DNA from: Daejeonella rubra
GTDB taxonomy: Bacteria > Bacteroidota > Bacteroidia > Sphingobacteriales > Sphingobacteriaceae
Direction of reading: 5' to 3'
DNA: 64,000 nucleotides
Assembly (NCBI RefSeq): GCF_900103545.1
Contig: NZ_FNHH01000022.1
Span: 1-64,000 of the forward strand
The notes below the pieces were generated by a model that did no database searches, was not told the DNA's origin, and worked only from the letters and a program-made list of their open reading frames with translations. Below are positions 17,262 through 25,781 of this stretch, one piece after another (position 1 is the stretch's first letter; each line of letters opens with the position of its first letter). The position numbers were made by a program, and so were the translations under genes.

Positions 17262-18701
17262 CTATTTACTCCCTTTAACAGCAACAGGTTCAGGGGCATA
17301 TGCAGGAGATTCCATGTAGCCTTTTAACTGAGATTCAGCACGTTCAATCTTCGACAGCTTCCATGGCTGATGAATTTGGGCCGCACTAATTGTAGCAAGC
17401 TCAGGAATCCATAAACGAATATATTCACCCTGAGGATCATATTCCATAGCCTGCTTCAGGATATTGAAATGCCTGTATTCTCTGGGATCATTCCCCACAC
17501 CCGCAATATATGCCCAATTTCCCCAATTATTGGCCGGGCAGTAATCGATCAGTTTTTCCTCGAAATAAGCTGCACCCCACATCCAGTTTACTTTGAGATC
17601 CTTTACCAGAAAACTTGCCACATTCTGGCGCCCCCTGTTGCTCATAAAACCTGTTGAATTCAATTCACGCATATTCGCATCGATGAATGGAATACCCGTT
17701 TCAGCATTCTTCCAGAGATCGAAAAATTCCTGTTGGTTTTCACCTTCTTCCGGAGCAACGCCTTTAAATCCTGCCTTCTGAAAAAACTTGTTACCGTACT
17801 TTTTGAACATATAACGGAAATAATCCCGCCATAATAATTCAAGATAAAGACTATATGTTGAATCGCCGGTCCCGTGAACTTGTTCGTATTTTTTTATTTC
17901 CCAGTAAACTTCGCGTGGTGAAAGGCATCCCATAGCGATCCATGCTGAAAATTTTGAAGAATAATCAGCTCCAATTAATCCATTTCGGGTTTGCTTATAG
18001 GTTTTTACTGCATTCGTAGTCCAGAAATAATCCTGCAATCGTTTCAGTGCCTCTGTTTCTCCTCCCTTAAATTTCATGACCGACCGTTCATCAAAAACCT
18101 CGGTATCGGCAAAACCAAATTCAGATAAGTCAGGTAGTTCCCCGGGATCTATATTTTCCGGAAATTTCATAGTACCCGGTGCTTCGAAACATCTTCTTAC
18201 GGAACTATCTCGTTCGACCTTTTTACGGAAACTGGTAAATACATCCGGAATATTATTGATAGGAAATGGCAGGTCTTCCTTATGATAAAGTGTATGGCCT
18301 ATAAAATGTCTTAAGTTTATTTTCAACTTCCATAAAGCATTTTCAACTAAGGTTGAAATCCCTGTTTCCTCAGAGGCCACTTCCCGGTGATGATAAACTT
18401 CATGAACTTTATATTTAGAAACCAGGTCGGGGAGAATAGATTCAGGTTTACCTACCCGGATGATCAGGTCGCCCCCTGCATCCTGAAAGGATCTGCGCAG
18501 ATCAGAAACACTCTCCAAAAGAAATCTGGCACGGATCAAACCTGTCTTGTATGTATTGAATGGAGTTAATTCGAATTGCCTGGGATCAAAACAATAAACA
18601 GGAATGATCCTATCACCTCTGCGGACTGCTTCGGTCAATATTTCATTATCGTGAATTCGTAAATCCTTTCTAAACCAAACTAATATGGTTTTCCCGCTCA
18701 T
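17262..18701 (-). CDS. Cryptochrome DASH / photolyase family protein
   Basis: FAD-containing blue-light flavoprotein of the photolyase-cryptochrome family. DASH members repair cyclobutane dimers in single-stranded DNA and may also signal. The 479-residue protein has an N-terminal antenna-binding domain (VWFRKDLRIHDNE at 8-20) and a C-terminal FAD domain. The DASH type is suggested by TLYHKEDLPFP with IPDVFTSFRK, and by GNWAYIAGVGNDPRE and FNILKQAMEYDPQGEYIRLW. The conserved FAD-binding Asn/Asp region WGNWAYIAGVGND is intact. It is monocistronic, between odhA and a CBS-domain gene. Light-linked repair fits with carotenoid genes nearby, though no shared regulation is visible. Confidence 0.93.
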   Translation of the reverse strand: MSGKTILVWFRKDLRIHDNEILTEAVRRGDRIIPVYCFDPRQFELTPFNTYKTGLIRARFLLESVSDLRRSFQDAGGDLIIRVGKPESILPDLVSKYKVHEVYHHREVASEETGISTLVENALWKLKINLRHFIGHTLYHKEDLPFPINNIPDVFTSFRKKVERDSSVRRCFEAPGTMKFPENIDPGELPDLSEFGFADTEVFDERSVMKFKGGETEALKRLQDYFWTTNAVKTYKQTRNGLIGADYSSKFSAWIAMGCLSPREVYWEIKKYEQVHGTGDSTYSLYLELLWRDYFRYMFKKYGNKFFQKAGFKGVAPEEGENQQEFFDLWKNAETGIPFIDANMRELNSTGFMSNRGRQNVASFLVKDLKVNWMWGAAYFEEKLIDYCPANNWGNWAYIAGVGNDPREYRHFNILKQAMEYDPQGEYIRLWIPELATISAAQIHQPWKLSKIERAESQLKGYMESPAYAPEPVAVKGSK

Positions 18702-18968
18702 ATGTTTAAAGGGCTATCCCTGAATTGCTTTTTAAAAGCAGAATTAAACTGATTTTAAATTTGAGCCAAAATACGTCCTAGAATTGGTTTTAATGATCAT
18801 TTTCTTGTAAGATTTTCAATATATGTAAATCATGCTCTGATATGGTGTACAACTCAATGAAGCTTCAGGGTATCAATCATCAAAATAACTTCTTAGTTCA
18901 GCCAGGATTTTTTGCCAACAGAAATAAAGAATTATTATTTATATTTAATTAAGCTAATATATTCTGCT

Positions 18969-19397
18969 ATGAAAACTGTAAAGAATATCATCCAAAACAA
19001 ATCAAAATCCATTTACTCTGTTACTCCTCAAACATCTGTATTAGATGCATTACAGGTAATGATGGATAAAAATATCAGTGCTTTACTTGTTATGGAAGGC
19101 CCCGATCTTAAAGGAATATTCACTGAAAGAGATTACGCCAGGAAGATCATATTGCAGGGAAAATCCTCAAAAGAAACAAGTATCCAGGAGGTAATGACCG
19201 CAGAACTTGCGATAGTTAGGCTCAATACAAGTATTGACCAATGTATGCAGATAATGACAGAACGACATATCAGGCATTTACCAATTGTTGAAGACGGGAT
19301 GGTTGCCGGGATGATCTCCATTGGAGATCTTGTGAAATTTGTAATCGAAGACCAAAAGCAAACGATAGAACAGCTGCAGAGTTATATTAGTAGTTAG
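18969..19397 (+). CDS. Tandem CBS-domain protein
   Basis: A 142-residue protein made only of two CBS domains (about 6-58 and 73-130), with the usual GIFTERDYARKI and GMISIGDLVKFVIED ends, and a short helical tail. CBS pairs bind adenosine nucleotides and act as regulators or sensors; no effector domain is attached, so the partner is unknown. I chose ATG 18969; the frame is open back to a TTG at 18912 but those residues are not CBS-like. It is convergent with the FKBP genes, separated by an 89-bp spacer filled by a large GC-rich hairpin. Confidence 0.9.
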   Translation: MKTVKNIIQNKSKSIYSVTPQTSVLDALQVMMDKNISALLVMEGPDLKGIFTERDYARKIILQGKSSKETSIQEVMTAELAIVRLNTSIDQCMQIMTERHIRHLPIVEDGMVAGMISIGDLVKFVIEDQKQTIEQLQSYISS

Positions 19398-19404
19398 TGT
19401 GGTC

Positions 19405-19482
19405 CGGTCCGGATCGGGTCCGGACTGACAGCAGAATTTTAAACGATAGCAAATAATGTCAGTCCGGACTTGATCCGGACCG
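19405..19482. repeat. Large GC-rich palindrome (REP-like) between convergent genes
   Basis: Arms 19405-19430 and 19457-19482 are inverted repeats of 26 bp with two differences, which can still pair as G-U on the plus-strand RNA. The loop (19431-19456) is AT-rich. Internal GTCCGGAC and GATCCGGAC words resemble the interspersed palindromes built on CCGGACTTGATCCGG that recur in many bacterial genomes. It fills the spacer between the CBS-domain stop (19397) and the FKBP stop (19486), so it may terminate both transcripts. Confidence 0.8.
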
Positions 19483-19485
19483 GAA

Positions 19486-20361
19486 TTACTGTTTTACGTC
19501 CGTTACCGTGATATCAAAATCAAGGGCTGAGAATGCAGGTATTGATGGAGAACTTCCATCTAATCCATAGCCCAGTGATGATGGAACAATTAAACGAATA
19601 CTTCCACCCTGCTTGATAAGCGGCACTGCCTGACGCCAGCCTTGAACCAAAGAATTAAGTGTAAAGGTTGCTTCACTTCCGGCAAGAGCTCTGTCAAAAA
19701 TAGCACCATTAAGTAATTTACCAGTATAATTTGCAACGATAGTAGAATCAACTGTAATCGGGCTTCCTGTTCCAGGCTGCCCTATTTTATAATACAAACC
19801 GGTTGTAGTTCTTGTAAATCCGGTCAATGAATTTGACTCCAGGTATTTCCTGATCGTAAAATCCTCATAATCAATCAATTTTGAGATATCCAGCACTCTA
19901 ACCGTTATATCCATAGAAGCATTACCAGGAATACTACCTGAACCATTTCTGCCAAAAGCTAAACGTGAAGGAATGATCATCCTTATAGTACCGTTTGATT
20001 TTTTCAAAACTTCTTTTACCCCAACGCGAATTCCTTCAGGGTTATAATATCCCAGAAAATTATAATACCTGTTAGCAACATTAAAAGTATCGACAGACAC
20101 ATACTTACCGTCTAATGAACGCATAGTAATTATTGCGGGAATTCTGTCTGAGTATTGAACTTCAGGACCGGTACCAGCAGTTACAACCTGATAATAGATA
20201 CCAGTTCCCTGATATTCCTGAACATTTAATTTATTCTGCTGTATATATTCCTGAACATTTCTGTCATCAATTACATCTATGGTCTCATATTCCTTTTGGC
20301 ATGAAATAAGGATAGTCAATAAAAGAAATCCAGGGAAGGCATATTTAAAAAATTGTTTCAT
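19486..20361 (-). CDS. Lipoprotein with two FKBP-type peptidyl-prolyl isomerase domains
   Basis: Predicted outer-membrane or periplasmic lipoprotein of 291 residues. The signal peptide ends in the lipobox LISC (Cys about 21). Two FKBP-like domains follow: a divergent one (about 50-165, with VLKKSNGTIRMIIPSRLAFG) and a canonical one (about 180-291, with YTGKLLNGAIFDRA, GWRQAVPLIKQGGSIRLIVPSSLGYG). The second retains more of the active-site aromatic residues. The presumed role is prolyl isomerisation or chaperoning of envelope proteins. It follows another FKBP lipoprotein gene by 12 nt, so the two form an operon, probably from duplication. Confidence 0.92.
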   Translation of the reverse strand: MKQFFKYAFPGFLLLTILISCQKEYETIDVIDDRNVQEYIQQNKLNVQEYQGTGIYYQVVTAGTGPEVQYSDRIPAIITMRSLDGKYVSVDTFNVANRYYNFLGYYNPEGIRVGVKEVLKKSNGTIRMIIPSRLAFGRNGSGSIPGNASMDITVRVLDISKLIDYEDFTIRKYLESNSLTGFTRTTTGLYYKIGQPGTGSPITVDSTIVANYTGKLLNGAIFDRALAGSEATFTLNSLVQGWRQAVPLIKQGGSIRLIVPSSLGYGLDGSSPSIPAFSALDFDITVTDVKQ

Positions 20362-20373
20362 TTCGTCTATTTA

Positions 20374-20847
20374 TTATTGAACATCAACCAGTTCTATATC
20401 AAAATCAAGAACTGCGTTAGACGGAATTCTACCTGCACCATCTCGTCCATAACCGTACCCGGAAGGAATCAGCAATCTGATCTTCCCACCCTTTTTAATT
20501 AAAGGTACACCAATCTGCCATCCAACTATTACATTTCCAAGCGGAAAAGTAAGGGGCTGAGTTGTAGTTTGATCGAATACAGTTCCATTTAGTAATCTGC
20601 CGGTATATTTTGCGGTAACCTGAGTTGATGCAGAATAAGTTGTTGAACCACTACCAGAGTTTAATATCTGATAATATACTCCGCTGGCATGCTTAATTGC
20701 TGTAATATTGTTATCAGCAATAAACTTAACGATCAGGGCATCATCTAATCCAGCCTGCACTGCAGGATCATAATCATCACTTTTTAAACATGAGCTCAAA
20801 GTGAACATCATGATAAAGGATAAAATCACTAAATTTTTAATCTTCAT
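20374..20847 (-). CDS. FKBP-type peptidyl-prolyl isomerase lipoprotein
   Basis: A 157-residue lipoprotein with a signal peptide ending in LSSC (Cys20) and a single FKBP domain (about 50-157). Typical motifs are KYTGRLLNGTVFD, GWQIGVPLIKKGGKIRLLIPSGYGYGRDGAG and a final VLDFDIELVDV. It is the first gene of a two-gene operon with the double-FKBP lipoprotein. A box read on the minus strand as TAAATTTG (20855-20862) lies only 7 bp before the ATG, which would give a very short or absent leader. Envelope folding is the likely role. Confidence 0.93.
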   Translation of the reverse strand: MKIKNLVILSFIMMFTLSSCLKSDDYDPAVQAGLDDALIVKFIADNNITAIKHASGVYYQILNSGSGSTTYSASTQVTAKYTGRLLNGTVFDQTTTQPLTFPLGNVIVGWQIGVPLIKKGGKIRLLIPSGYGYGRDGAGRIPSNAVLDFDIELVDVQ

Positions 20848-20971
20848 ATTGCTGCAAATTTATCCTTTTAAATGTTAAAAAGTAAGTATTAACATTATTT
20901 AACAAAATATTTAGACAATGTGGCTTTCCAGTCCTGTATCAATAGAATAAAAAACCTATACAGAACATATT

Positions 20972-22282
20972 TTAGTAAGGAGTATTAATATGAGGTTTCC
21001 AGGTATCTGTTCTTACGATTGCTCCCAGTTCATGAAGCATATTATACAAACCAAAGTTAGTACGGTTTACATAAATAAAATGTTTAACACCTCTGGCCTG
21101 TTTGAATTCAGGCATTCCAGCAATTCTTTCGCCATAATTATAGAGATTATCGAAATATCCCTTCTTACTGAAATCAAAAGTCTCGGACATATATGGCTGG
21201 GCAAATAATTCGATCATTTCTTTATAAACCTGATAGAAAAATTCTATTTGTGCAGGACTATCATTTACACGGATCATCTCCAATTCACGGAAGGCCTTAA
21301 TAGTCTTAGTTTTATCCTGAAGCATATCTGTTGAGGTCAGGGAAAAGAAAGGATCATAAAAATCAGAAGGCATTTCCTTTATACAACCGAAATCAATAAC
21401 ACCTAATTTCCCATCAGGGGTGATCAGGAAATTTCCCGGATGAGGGTCTGCATGTACTGCTCTTAACTCATGCTGCTGAAAATTATAAAAATCCCAAAGA
21501 GCCTGCCCAACCTGATTGCAGATCTCCTGTGAAGGATTCGTTTTCATGAACTCCTTCATATGCAACCCATCCAGCCAGTCCATAGTAATGATACGTTTAG
21601 ACGACAGATCAGGATAATAGGTAGGGAAAACAAGATTTGGAATATTCTTACAAGCTTCAGAGAATTCGATTGACCGTTTTATCTCAAGATCGTAATCAGT
21701 TTCTTCAAGCAAACGATCTTCAACCTCAGACATATAAACCTCAAGCTCCTTCTGGCTCATCCCGAGTAAACGGAAGGCAAATGGCTTAACCATTTTCAAA
21801 TCTGATGAAATACTATCCCCAACACCGGGATATTGAATTTTAACCGCTAATTTTTTACCCTTGAGGCTCGCCTGGTGAACCTGACCAATTGAAGCTGCAT
21901 TTGCAGATTTGATATTAAACTCGTCAAATATCTGTGAAGGTGTCTTTCCGAAATATTTAGTAAAGGTTCTTACAATCAGGGGACCCGATAAAGGCGGAGC
22001 ATTATATTGGGATAAAGAAAATTGATCAACGTATGCTTTTGGCAAAATATTCTTATCCATACTTAGCATCTGTGCTACCTTAAGAGCACTTCCCTTAAGC
22101 TCGCTCAGTGATGTATAGATATCGGTCGCGTTGTCAAGATTTAACTCATCTTTATTAAGAGCAGGGTTAAATAATTTCTTAGAATAATGTTTGATATAAT
22201 TCCCCCCAACCTTAAATCCTGTTTTGACAAATTTTGCAGATCTTTGTGTTTTTGAGGTTGGGATGCTATCTTGTTCTTTCAT
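20972..22282 (-). CDS. ABC1/AarF/UbiB family protein kinase-like protein
   Basis: Atypical kinase of the ABC1/UbiB family, about 436 residues. It shows the ATP-site Lys in LAVKIQYPGV, the ABC1-specific QVHQA segment just before it, the catalytic loop AVHADPHPGNF and the metal-binding VIDFGC. The Ala-rich loop that replaces the usual Gly-rich loop is represented by ANAASIGQVHQA. Family members support ubiquinone synthesis or lipid homeostasis; the target here is unknown and Bacteroidota use menaquinone. I chose ATG 22282, since the frame otherwise begins at a TTG (22294). It follows the TetR-type regulator by 31 nt and probably shares its operon. Confidence 0.9.
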   Translation of the reverse strand: MKEQDSIPTSKTQRSAKFVKTGFKVGGNYIKHYSKKLFNPALNKDELNLDNATDIYTSLSELKGSALKVAQMLSMDKNILPKAYVDQFSLSQYNAPPLSGPLIVRTFTKYFGKTPSQIFDEFNIKSANAASIGQVHQASLKGKKLAVKIQYPGVGDSISSDLKMVKPFAFRLLGMSQKELEVYMSEVEDRLLEETDYDLEIKRSIEFSEACKNIPNLVFPTYYPDLSSKRIITMDWLDGLHMKEFMKTNPSQEICNQVGQALWDFYNFQQHELRAVHADPHPGNFLITPDGKLGVIDFGCIKEMPSDFYDPFFSLTSTDMLQDKTKTIKAFRELEMIRVNDSPAQIEFFYQVYKEMIELFAQPYMSETFDFSKKGYFDNLYNYGERIAGMPEFKQARGVKHFIYVNRTNFGLYNMLHELGAIVRTDTWKPHINTPY

Positions 22283-22313
22283 GCTTTTTGGCAAAATGCC
22301 AATCTAGATTAGA

Positions 22314-22985
22314 TTAAAACTTCATGTTTTGTTTAATACCACCGTTGTTCATCATAAATTTCCCGTAGTCAAACAGACTATCCAGGGGAGATTTTTCGAA
22401 CAGATCAAAGGTCACATTAATACCTCTTTCAATGGCTTCATCGGTCTTTTCAAAACCGGCGCTGTTATCCTTTGTCCAGAAATTAAGAATGAAACCGAAT
22501 TGTATCCAAAGTGCATCTTTATACTTCCCTGTAAAAAAACGTCTGTTTGCCAGTTCACCCGACTCAACTCCTTGATCTATAATTCCTGTAGCAAATGCTT
22601 CAAAAATATTTTTCACACCAGTGATGATGGATGGAGTTCCAATCATCTGACCTGAATGCTTAAGGCTGTACAAAACAAAACTTCTCTTACTTTTAAGGAG
22701 TTCAATAAATGCAAAAAAGAATGCCAATGCTTTCTCTCTTGAAGAGTATTGCGACCATATCTCCTGATTTTCAGCCTCAGTGAGTGCCTTTTTACAGAGA
22801 CCTGTCCAGATCGACTGCTCTATACCTTCAAAAGAACCGAAATAATTGTAAAATTCTTCCTCTGTAAGATTGTTCTCCTTAGCAAAAACATAAACAGATT
22901 TCGGTTTGTTGCCTTGCGTTAAAACATGATCTACATAAGCATTTTGCAATTCCTCTGCAGTGATCAAACTCTTTTTCTTAGCCAT
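22314..22985 (-). CDS. TetR-type transcriptional regulator
   Basis: A 223-residue, mostly helical protein. The N-terminal segment (10-60, ELQNAYVDHVLTQGNKPKSVYVFAKENNLTEEEFYNYFGSFEGIE) is a TetR-like helix-turn-helix, with the characteristic FYNYFGSFE in place of the usual YYHFxSKE. The C-terminal part (70-215) would be the ligand and dimer domain. Regulators of this type are often found next to ABC1-kinase genes in Bacteroidota, as here. The signal is unknown. A small upstream ORF ends 1 nt before its start codon. Confidence 0.82.
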   Translation of the reverse strand: MAKKKSLITAEELQNAYVDHVLTQGNKPKSVYVFAKENNLTEEEFYNYFGSFEGIEQSIWTGLCKKALTEAENQEIWSQYSSREKALAFFFAFIELLKSKRSFVLYSLKHSGQMIGTPSIITGVKNIFEAFATGIIDQGVESGELANRRFFTGKYKDALWIQFGFILNFWTKDNSAGFEKTDEAIERGINVTFDLFEKSPLDSLFDYGKFMMNNGGIKQNMKF

Positions 22986-22986
22986 T

Positions 22987-23172
22987 TTACAGATCAGTTG
23001 AATTCTGGTTACCCGCGTTTCTCTTTAAATTCATAGAATTATTAACTCTTACAGGGGCAAAAGTCAATTGCTTTCCTTTATGATTTGAAGTACTGTTATT
23101 CTTAAAAAAGGAATAATATTTCTTAATAAGAGATACTATTAATCCGGGCATTAAAAGATTTCTGAAGTTCAT
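22987..23172 (-). CDS. Small basic hypothetical protein
   Basis: A 61-residue frame starting at ATG 23172 and stopping one base before the TetR-type gene. It is basic, with a short hydrophobic stretch near the N-terminus (LLMPGLIVSLI) and a polar, Asn/Lys-rich tail. No family is recognised. The tight spacing suggests it could be translated as the first gene of the regulator/ABC1-kinase operon, or serve as a leader ORF. There is no independent support. Confidence 0.35.
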   Translation of the reverse strand: MNFRNLLMPGLIVSLIKKYYSFFKNNSTSNHKGKQLTFAPVRVNNSMNLKRNAGNQNSTDL

Positions 23173-23309
23173 AATCAGTGTATTAATTGTTTAACAAATA
23201 TCGGAAATACAGGAAAGGAAAATGATTTTGAAGGTTGGATTATTGTCATTTTTCAGAGCAAAATGACTGGCTTTGAAAAAGATTGACAAAGCGATGATAA
23301 AGGAAATAT

Positions 23310-23342
23310 ACTCATCAGACCAGAATGCCTGGCCTGATGAGT
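23310..23342 (-). terminator. Terminator of the beta-oxidation operon
   Basis: A 9-bp perfect stem (23310-23318 with 23334-23342) with a further inner CCAG/CTGG stem. It is followed on the minus strand by a T-rich stretch. It starts 8 bp after the acyl-CoA dehydrogenase stop codon. Confidence 0.85.
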
Positions 23343-23349
23343 TAAAAAT

Positions 23350-25140
23350 TTAGTAACAGTATTTATTGGCTTCGATCAGTTGCTTAGCAACACGCTGCCT
23401 TGTTTCTTTGATATTAAATGGCTCAGTTTTGGTAAATCGTCTTAGTCCGACAAGCATCATTCTAAGTTCATCACCCTCTGCAAAAGAACAAAGTGCTTCT
23501 TTACCAGCCACAGCAACCTTATCAACTGACTGATACAGGTAGATTCGCATCATATCCAACTGGCCTTTGCATGCCTCTTCTCCTCTTAATTTTACCAGTT
23601 TCTCCACACGCAGGATGGTTGACTCCAGCACATAAACATATCCGATGATATCAGCGATGTTCATCAGTACTTCCTGTTCTTTGGAAAGCGTCATCATCAG
23701 TTTCTGAACTGCTGCACCAGCAATCATTAAACCAGCTTTTTTAAGGTTTTGCAAGACCTTCTTTTCAGCGGCAAACAGAGTTGTATCTTCTTCAGCAAAA
23801 TCAGGGATCGACATTAATTCTCCTGCCACTGCCTGCGCAGGTGTCATCAGATCCAGTTCTCCTTTCATAGCGCGTTTCAATAGCATATCCAGGATCAGAA
23901 TACGATTGATCTCGTTAGTACCTTCAAAGATTCTGTTAATACGGCTATCCCGATAAGCGCGATCCATTGGAGCCTCAGCTGAGTAACCCATACCACCATA
24001 AACCTGAACACCCTCGTCAACAATATAGTCGAGCATTTCAGATCCCCAGACCTTCAATATTGCACATTCTACGGCAAACTGTTCTGTAGATTTTAGTTTT
24101 GCCTGGGATGGATCCATTCCTTCAGCAACAAGAACATCATAGGCATCATCAATATTTTGTCCTGCGCGGTAGGCAGCACTTTCAATCGCAAAATTTCTGG
24201 TTGCCATTTCGGCCAGTTTATAACGGATAGCTCCAAATTTAGAGATCGGCAAACCGAACTGAATACGCTCATTTGAATAATTGATAGCATGATTCAAAAC
24301 TTTACGAGAAGAACCAATTGCAGCAACACCAAGTTTGATACGGCCTATATTCAATATATTAACGGCTATTTTAAACCCATTTTCACGCTCTGAAAGCAGA
24401 TTTGCTACAGGAACAGGGCAATCATTAAAGAATACCTGGCGGGTTGAAGAACCCTTAATTCCCATTTTATGCTCTTCAGGATTCATAGTGATACCACCAA
24501 AACCCTTCTCTACGATAAAAGCAGAAAGATTTTTATCATCATCAATCTTAGCAAAAACGATGAAAATATCGGCGAAACCACCATTGGTGATCCACATCTT
24601 CTGACCGGTGATCAGATAGTGGGTACCTTCAGCATTTAGAACTGCTTTTGTTCTTCCTGAATTTGCATCTGAACCTGAATTTGGCTCAGTCAGGCAATAC
24701 GATGCTTTCCATTCTCCTGTTGCAAGTTTCGGGATGTACTTATCCTTCTGTTCCTTATTTCCATAATATAGAATTGGCAAGGTGCCAATACCAGTGTGCG
24801 CAGAAAGCGCGACTGCAAAAGAGCAGCCGGGCCCTACTGAGTCGGCAACCAGCATTGAAGTATTGAAATTCTTTCCAAAGCCTCCGTATTCTTCAGGAAT
24901 AGACACTGCCAATAAACCAAGCTCGCCGGCCTTATCCATCAAATTGACCATAAGTCCCTCTTCCTGATTATCGATCCTGTCCAGATTTGCATAAACCTCA
25001 GATTCCAAAAAATCTTCACAGGTTTTCCTGATCATCAACTGCTCCTCATCAAACTCTTCAGGAATGAAAATATCTTCACATGCAGTTTCGCGAATTATAA
25101 ATTCTCCGCCTTTGATTGATTTGCTTTTCAATGATTCCAT
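23350..25140 (-). CDS. fadE: Acyl-CoA dehydrogenase (VLCAD-like, C-terminally extended)
   Basis: FAD-dependent enzyme for the first step of fatty acid beta-oxidation. Of 596 residues, 30-430 are the classical acyl-CoA dehydrogenase core: CLTEPNSGSDA (149-159) for FAD, WITNGGFAD (183-191), and catalytic base E406 in IFEGTNEINR. Residues 430-596 form an extra helical domain as in VLCAD-type and other long forms, which suggests long-chain substrates and membrane association. It is the last gene of an operon with marR, fadB-like and fadA-like genes. A cassette with an S23-type gene and heptad arrays occupies the 600-bp gap between it and fadA. Confidence 0.94.
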   Translation of the reverse strand: MESLKSKSIKGGEFIIRETACEDIFIPEEFDEEQLMIRKTCEDFLESEVYANLDRIDNQEEGLMVNLMDKAGELGLLAVSIPEEYGGFGKNFNTSMLVADSVGPGCSFAVALSAHTGIGTLPILYYGNKEQKDKYIPKLATGEWKASYCLTEPNSGSDANSGRTKAVLNAEGTHYLITGQKMWITNGGFADIFIVFAKIDDDKNLSAFIVEKGFGGITMNPEEHKMGIKGSSTRQVFFNDCPVPVANLLSERENGFKIAVNILNIGRIKLGVAAIGSSRKVLNHAINYSNERIQFGLPISKFGAIRYKLAEMATRNFAIESAAYRAGQNIDDAYDVLVAEGMDPSQAKLKSTEQFAVECAILKVWGSEMLDYIVDEGVQVYGGMGYSAEAPMDRAYRDSRINRIFEGTNEINRILILDMLLKRAMKGELDLMTPAQAVAGELMSIPDFAEEDTTLFAAEKKVLQNLKKAGLMIAGAAVQKLMMTLSKEQEVLMNIADIIGYVYVLESTILRVEKLVKLRGEEACKGQLDMMRIYLYQSVDKVAVAGKEALCSFAEGDELRMMLVGLRRFTKTEPFNIKETRQRVAKQLIEANKYCY

Positions 25141-25174
25141 ATTTTTTTAATTGACAATATTTTTTTAATTGATT

Positions 25175-25776
25175 AAGGAACAAGGAGCAAAGATTAAGGA
25201 CAAATTTGTTTCAATGGACTATTTCTTTAGTCTTTGTTCTTTCATCATTGGTCTTGGTTCCTTGTTATTTGCTCCTTGCTCTTTCTGCTTTTTTACTTTA
25301 TTCCAGACTGGTCAAAAATTTAGTTAACATTTTTTGAAGCTTTACTATTTTAGGCACAAGGTTATTTAATGTCTCCTCTCTTATAATTCCAAACTCATTT
25401 GATAGTATAAGCTGGGTTTCCAATTCAAATAAAGAACCTAATGCAACCTTGATAAAATATGAAAACTCCTTATTTGATGTCCTTCCAGATCCTTCTGCAA
25501 TATTTGACGGAACTGAAATAGAACACCTGTTTATCTGTGAAACCAATCCATATTTTTCCTCTTTAGGAAATTCAGAAGTGATAAAATAAACTTCCTTTGC
25601 CAGTGCCATCGAATCCAACCATATATTCAGCTTCCTGAAATTATGCATAACCTTCGTTTTAAATTGAAATATGAACAAGGAGAAAAAAATAAGGACAGAT
25701 TCGTTTTAATAGAACTATTTCTATCATTTTTGTTCCTTGTTCCTTGTTCCTTGATCCTTGTTCTTTAATCTCCCTT
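25175..25776. mobile_element. Heptad-flanked cassette carrying an S23-type gene (cassette 1)
   Basis: Two array-core-array units in direct orientation flank one gene. The left unit has AAGGAAC-type heptads (25175-25202), a 29-bp core (25203-25231) and CCTTGTT-type heptads (25232-25301). The right unit has AAGGACA-type heptads (25677-25697), a 30-bp core (25698-25727) and CCTTGTT-type heptads (25728-25776). Cores share GTTTYAATRG at 25208-25217 and 25703-25712, followed by CTATTTCT. The S23 stop codon lies inside the left array, and the right array ends 5 bp from the fadA stop codon. The outer ends are inverted relative to each other. No transposase is present, so the mobility mechanism is unknown. 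Confidence 0.6.
25298..25648 (-). CDS. Four-helix-bundle protein, S23/IVP family (cassette 1)
   Basis: A small protein of the S23 ribosomal intervening-sequence family (four-helix bundle, related in fold to Avd of diversity-generating retroelements). Hallmarks are SQINRCSISVPSNIAEGSGR and FELETQL. I start it at ATG 25648 (116 residues), which aligns with the start of its paralogue at 27366; the longer frame begins at a TTG inside the heptad array. The two paralogues are identical at roughly half of the first 107 positions. Family members are encoded within 23S rRNA insertions in some bacteria; free-standing copies have no proven function. There is no rRNA here. The gene sits in the fadA-fadE spacer in the direction of the operon, between heptad arrays. 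Confidence 0.88.
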   Translation of the reverse strand: MHNFRKLNIWLDSMALAKEVYFITSEFPKEEKYGLVSQINRCSISVPSNIAEGSGRTSNKEFSYFIKVALGSLFELETQLILSNEFGIIREETLNNLVPKIVKLQKMLTKFLTSLE

Positions 25777-25781
25777 CAACA

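Noticed and set aside
25298..25648. S23 genes as intervening sequences of a 23S rRNA gene
   Set aside because: There is no rRNA sequence around either gene; both neighbours are intact protein genes.
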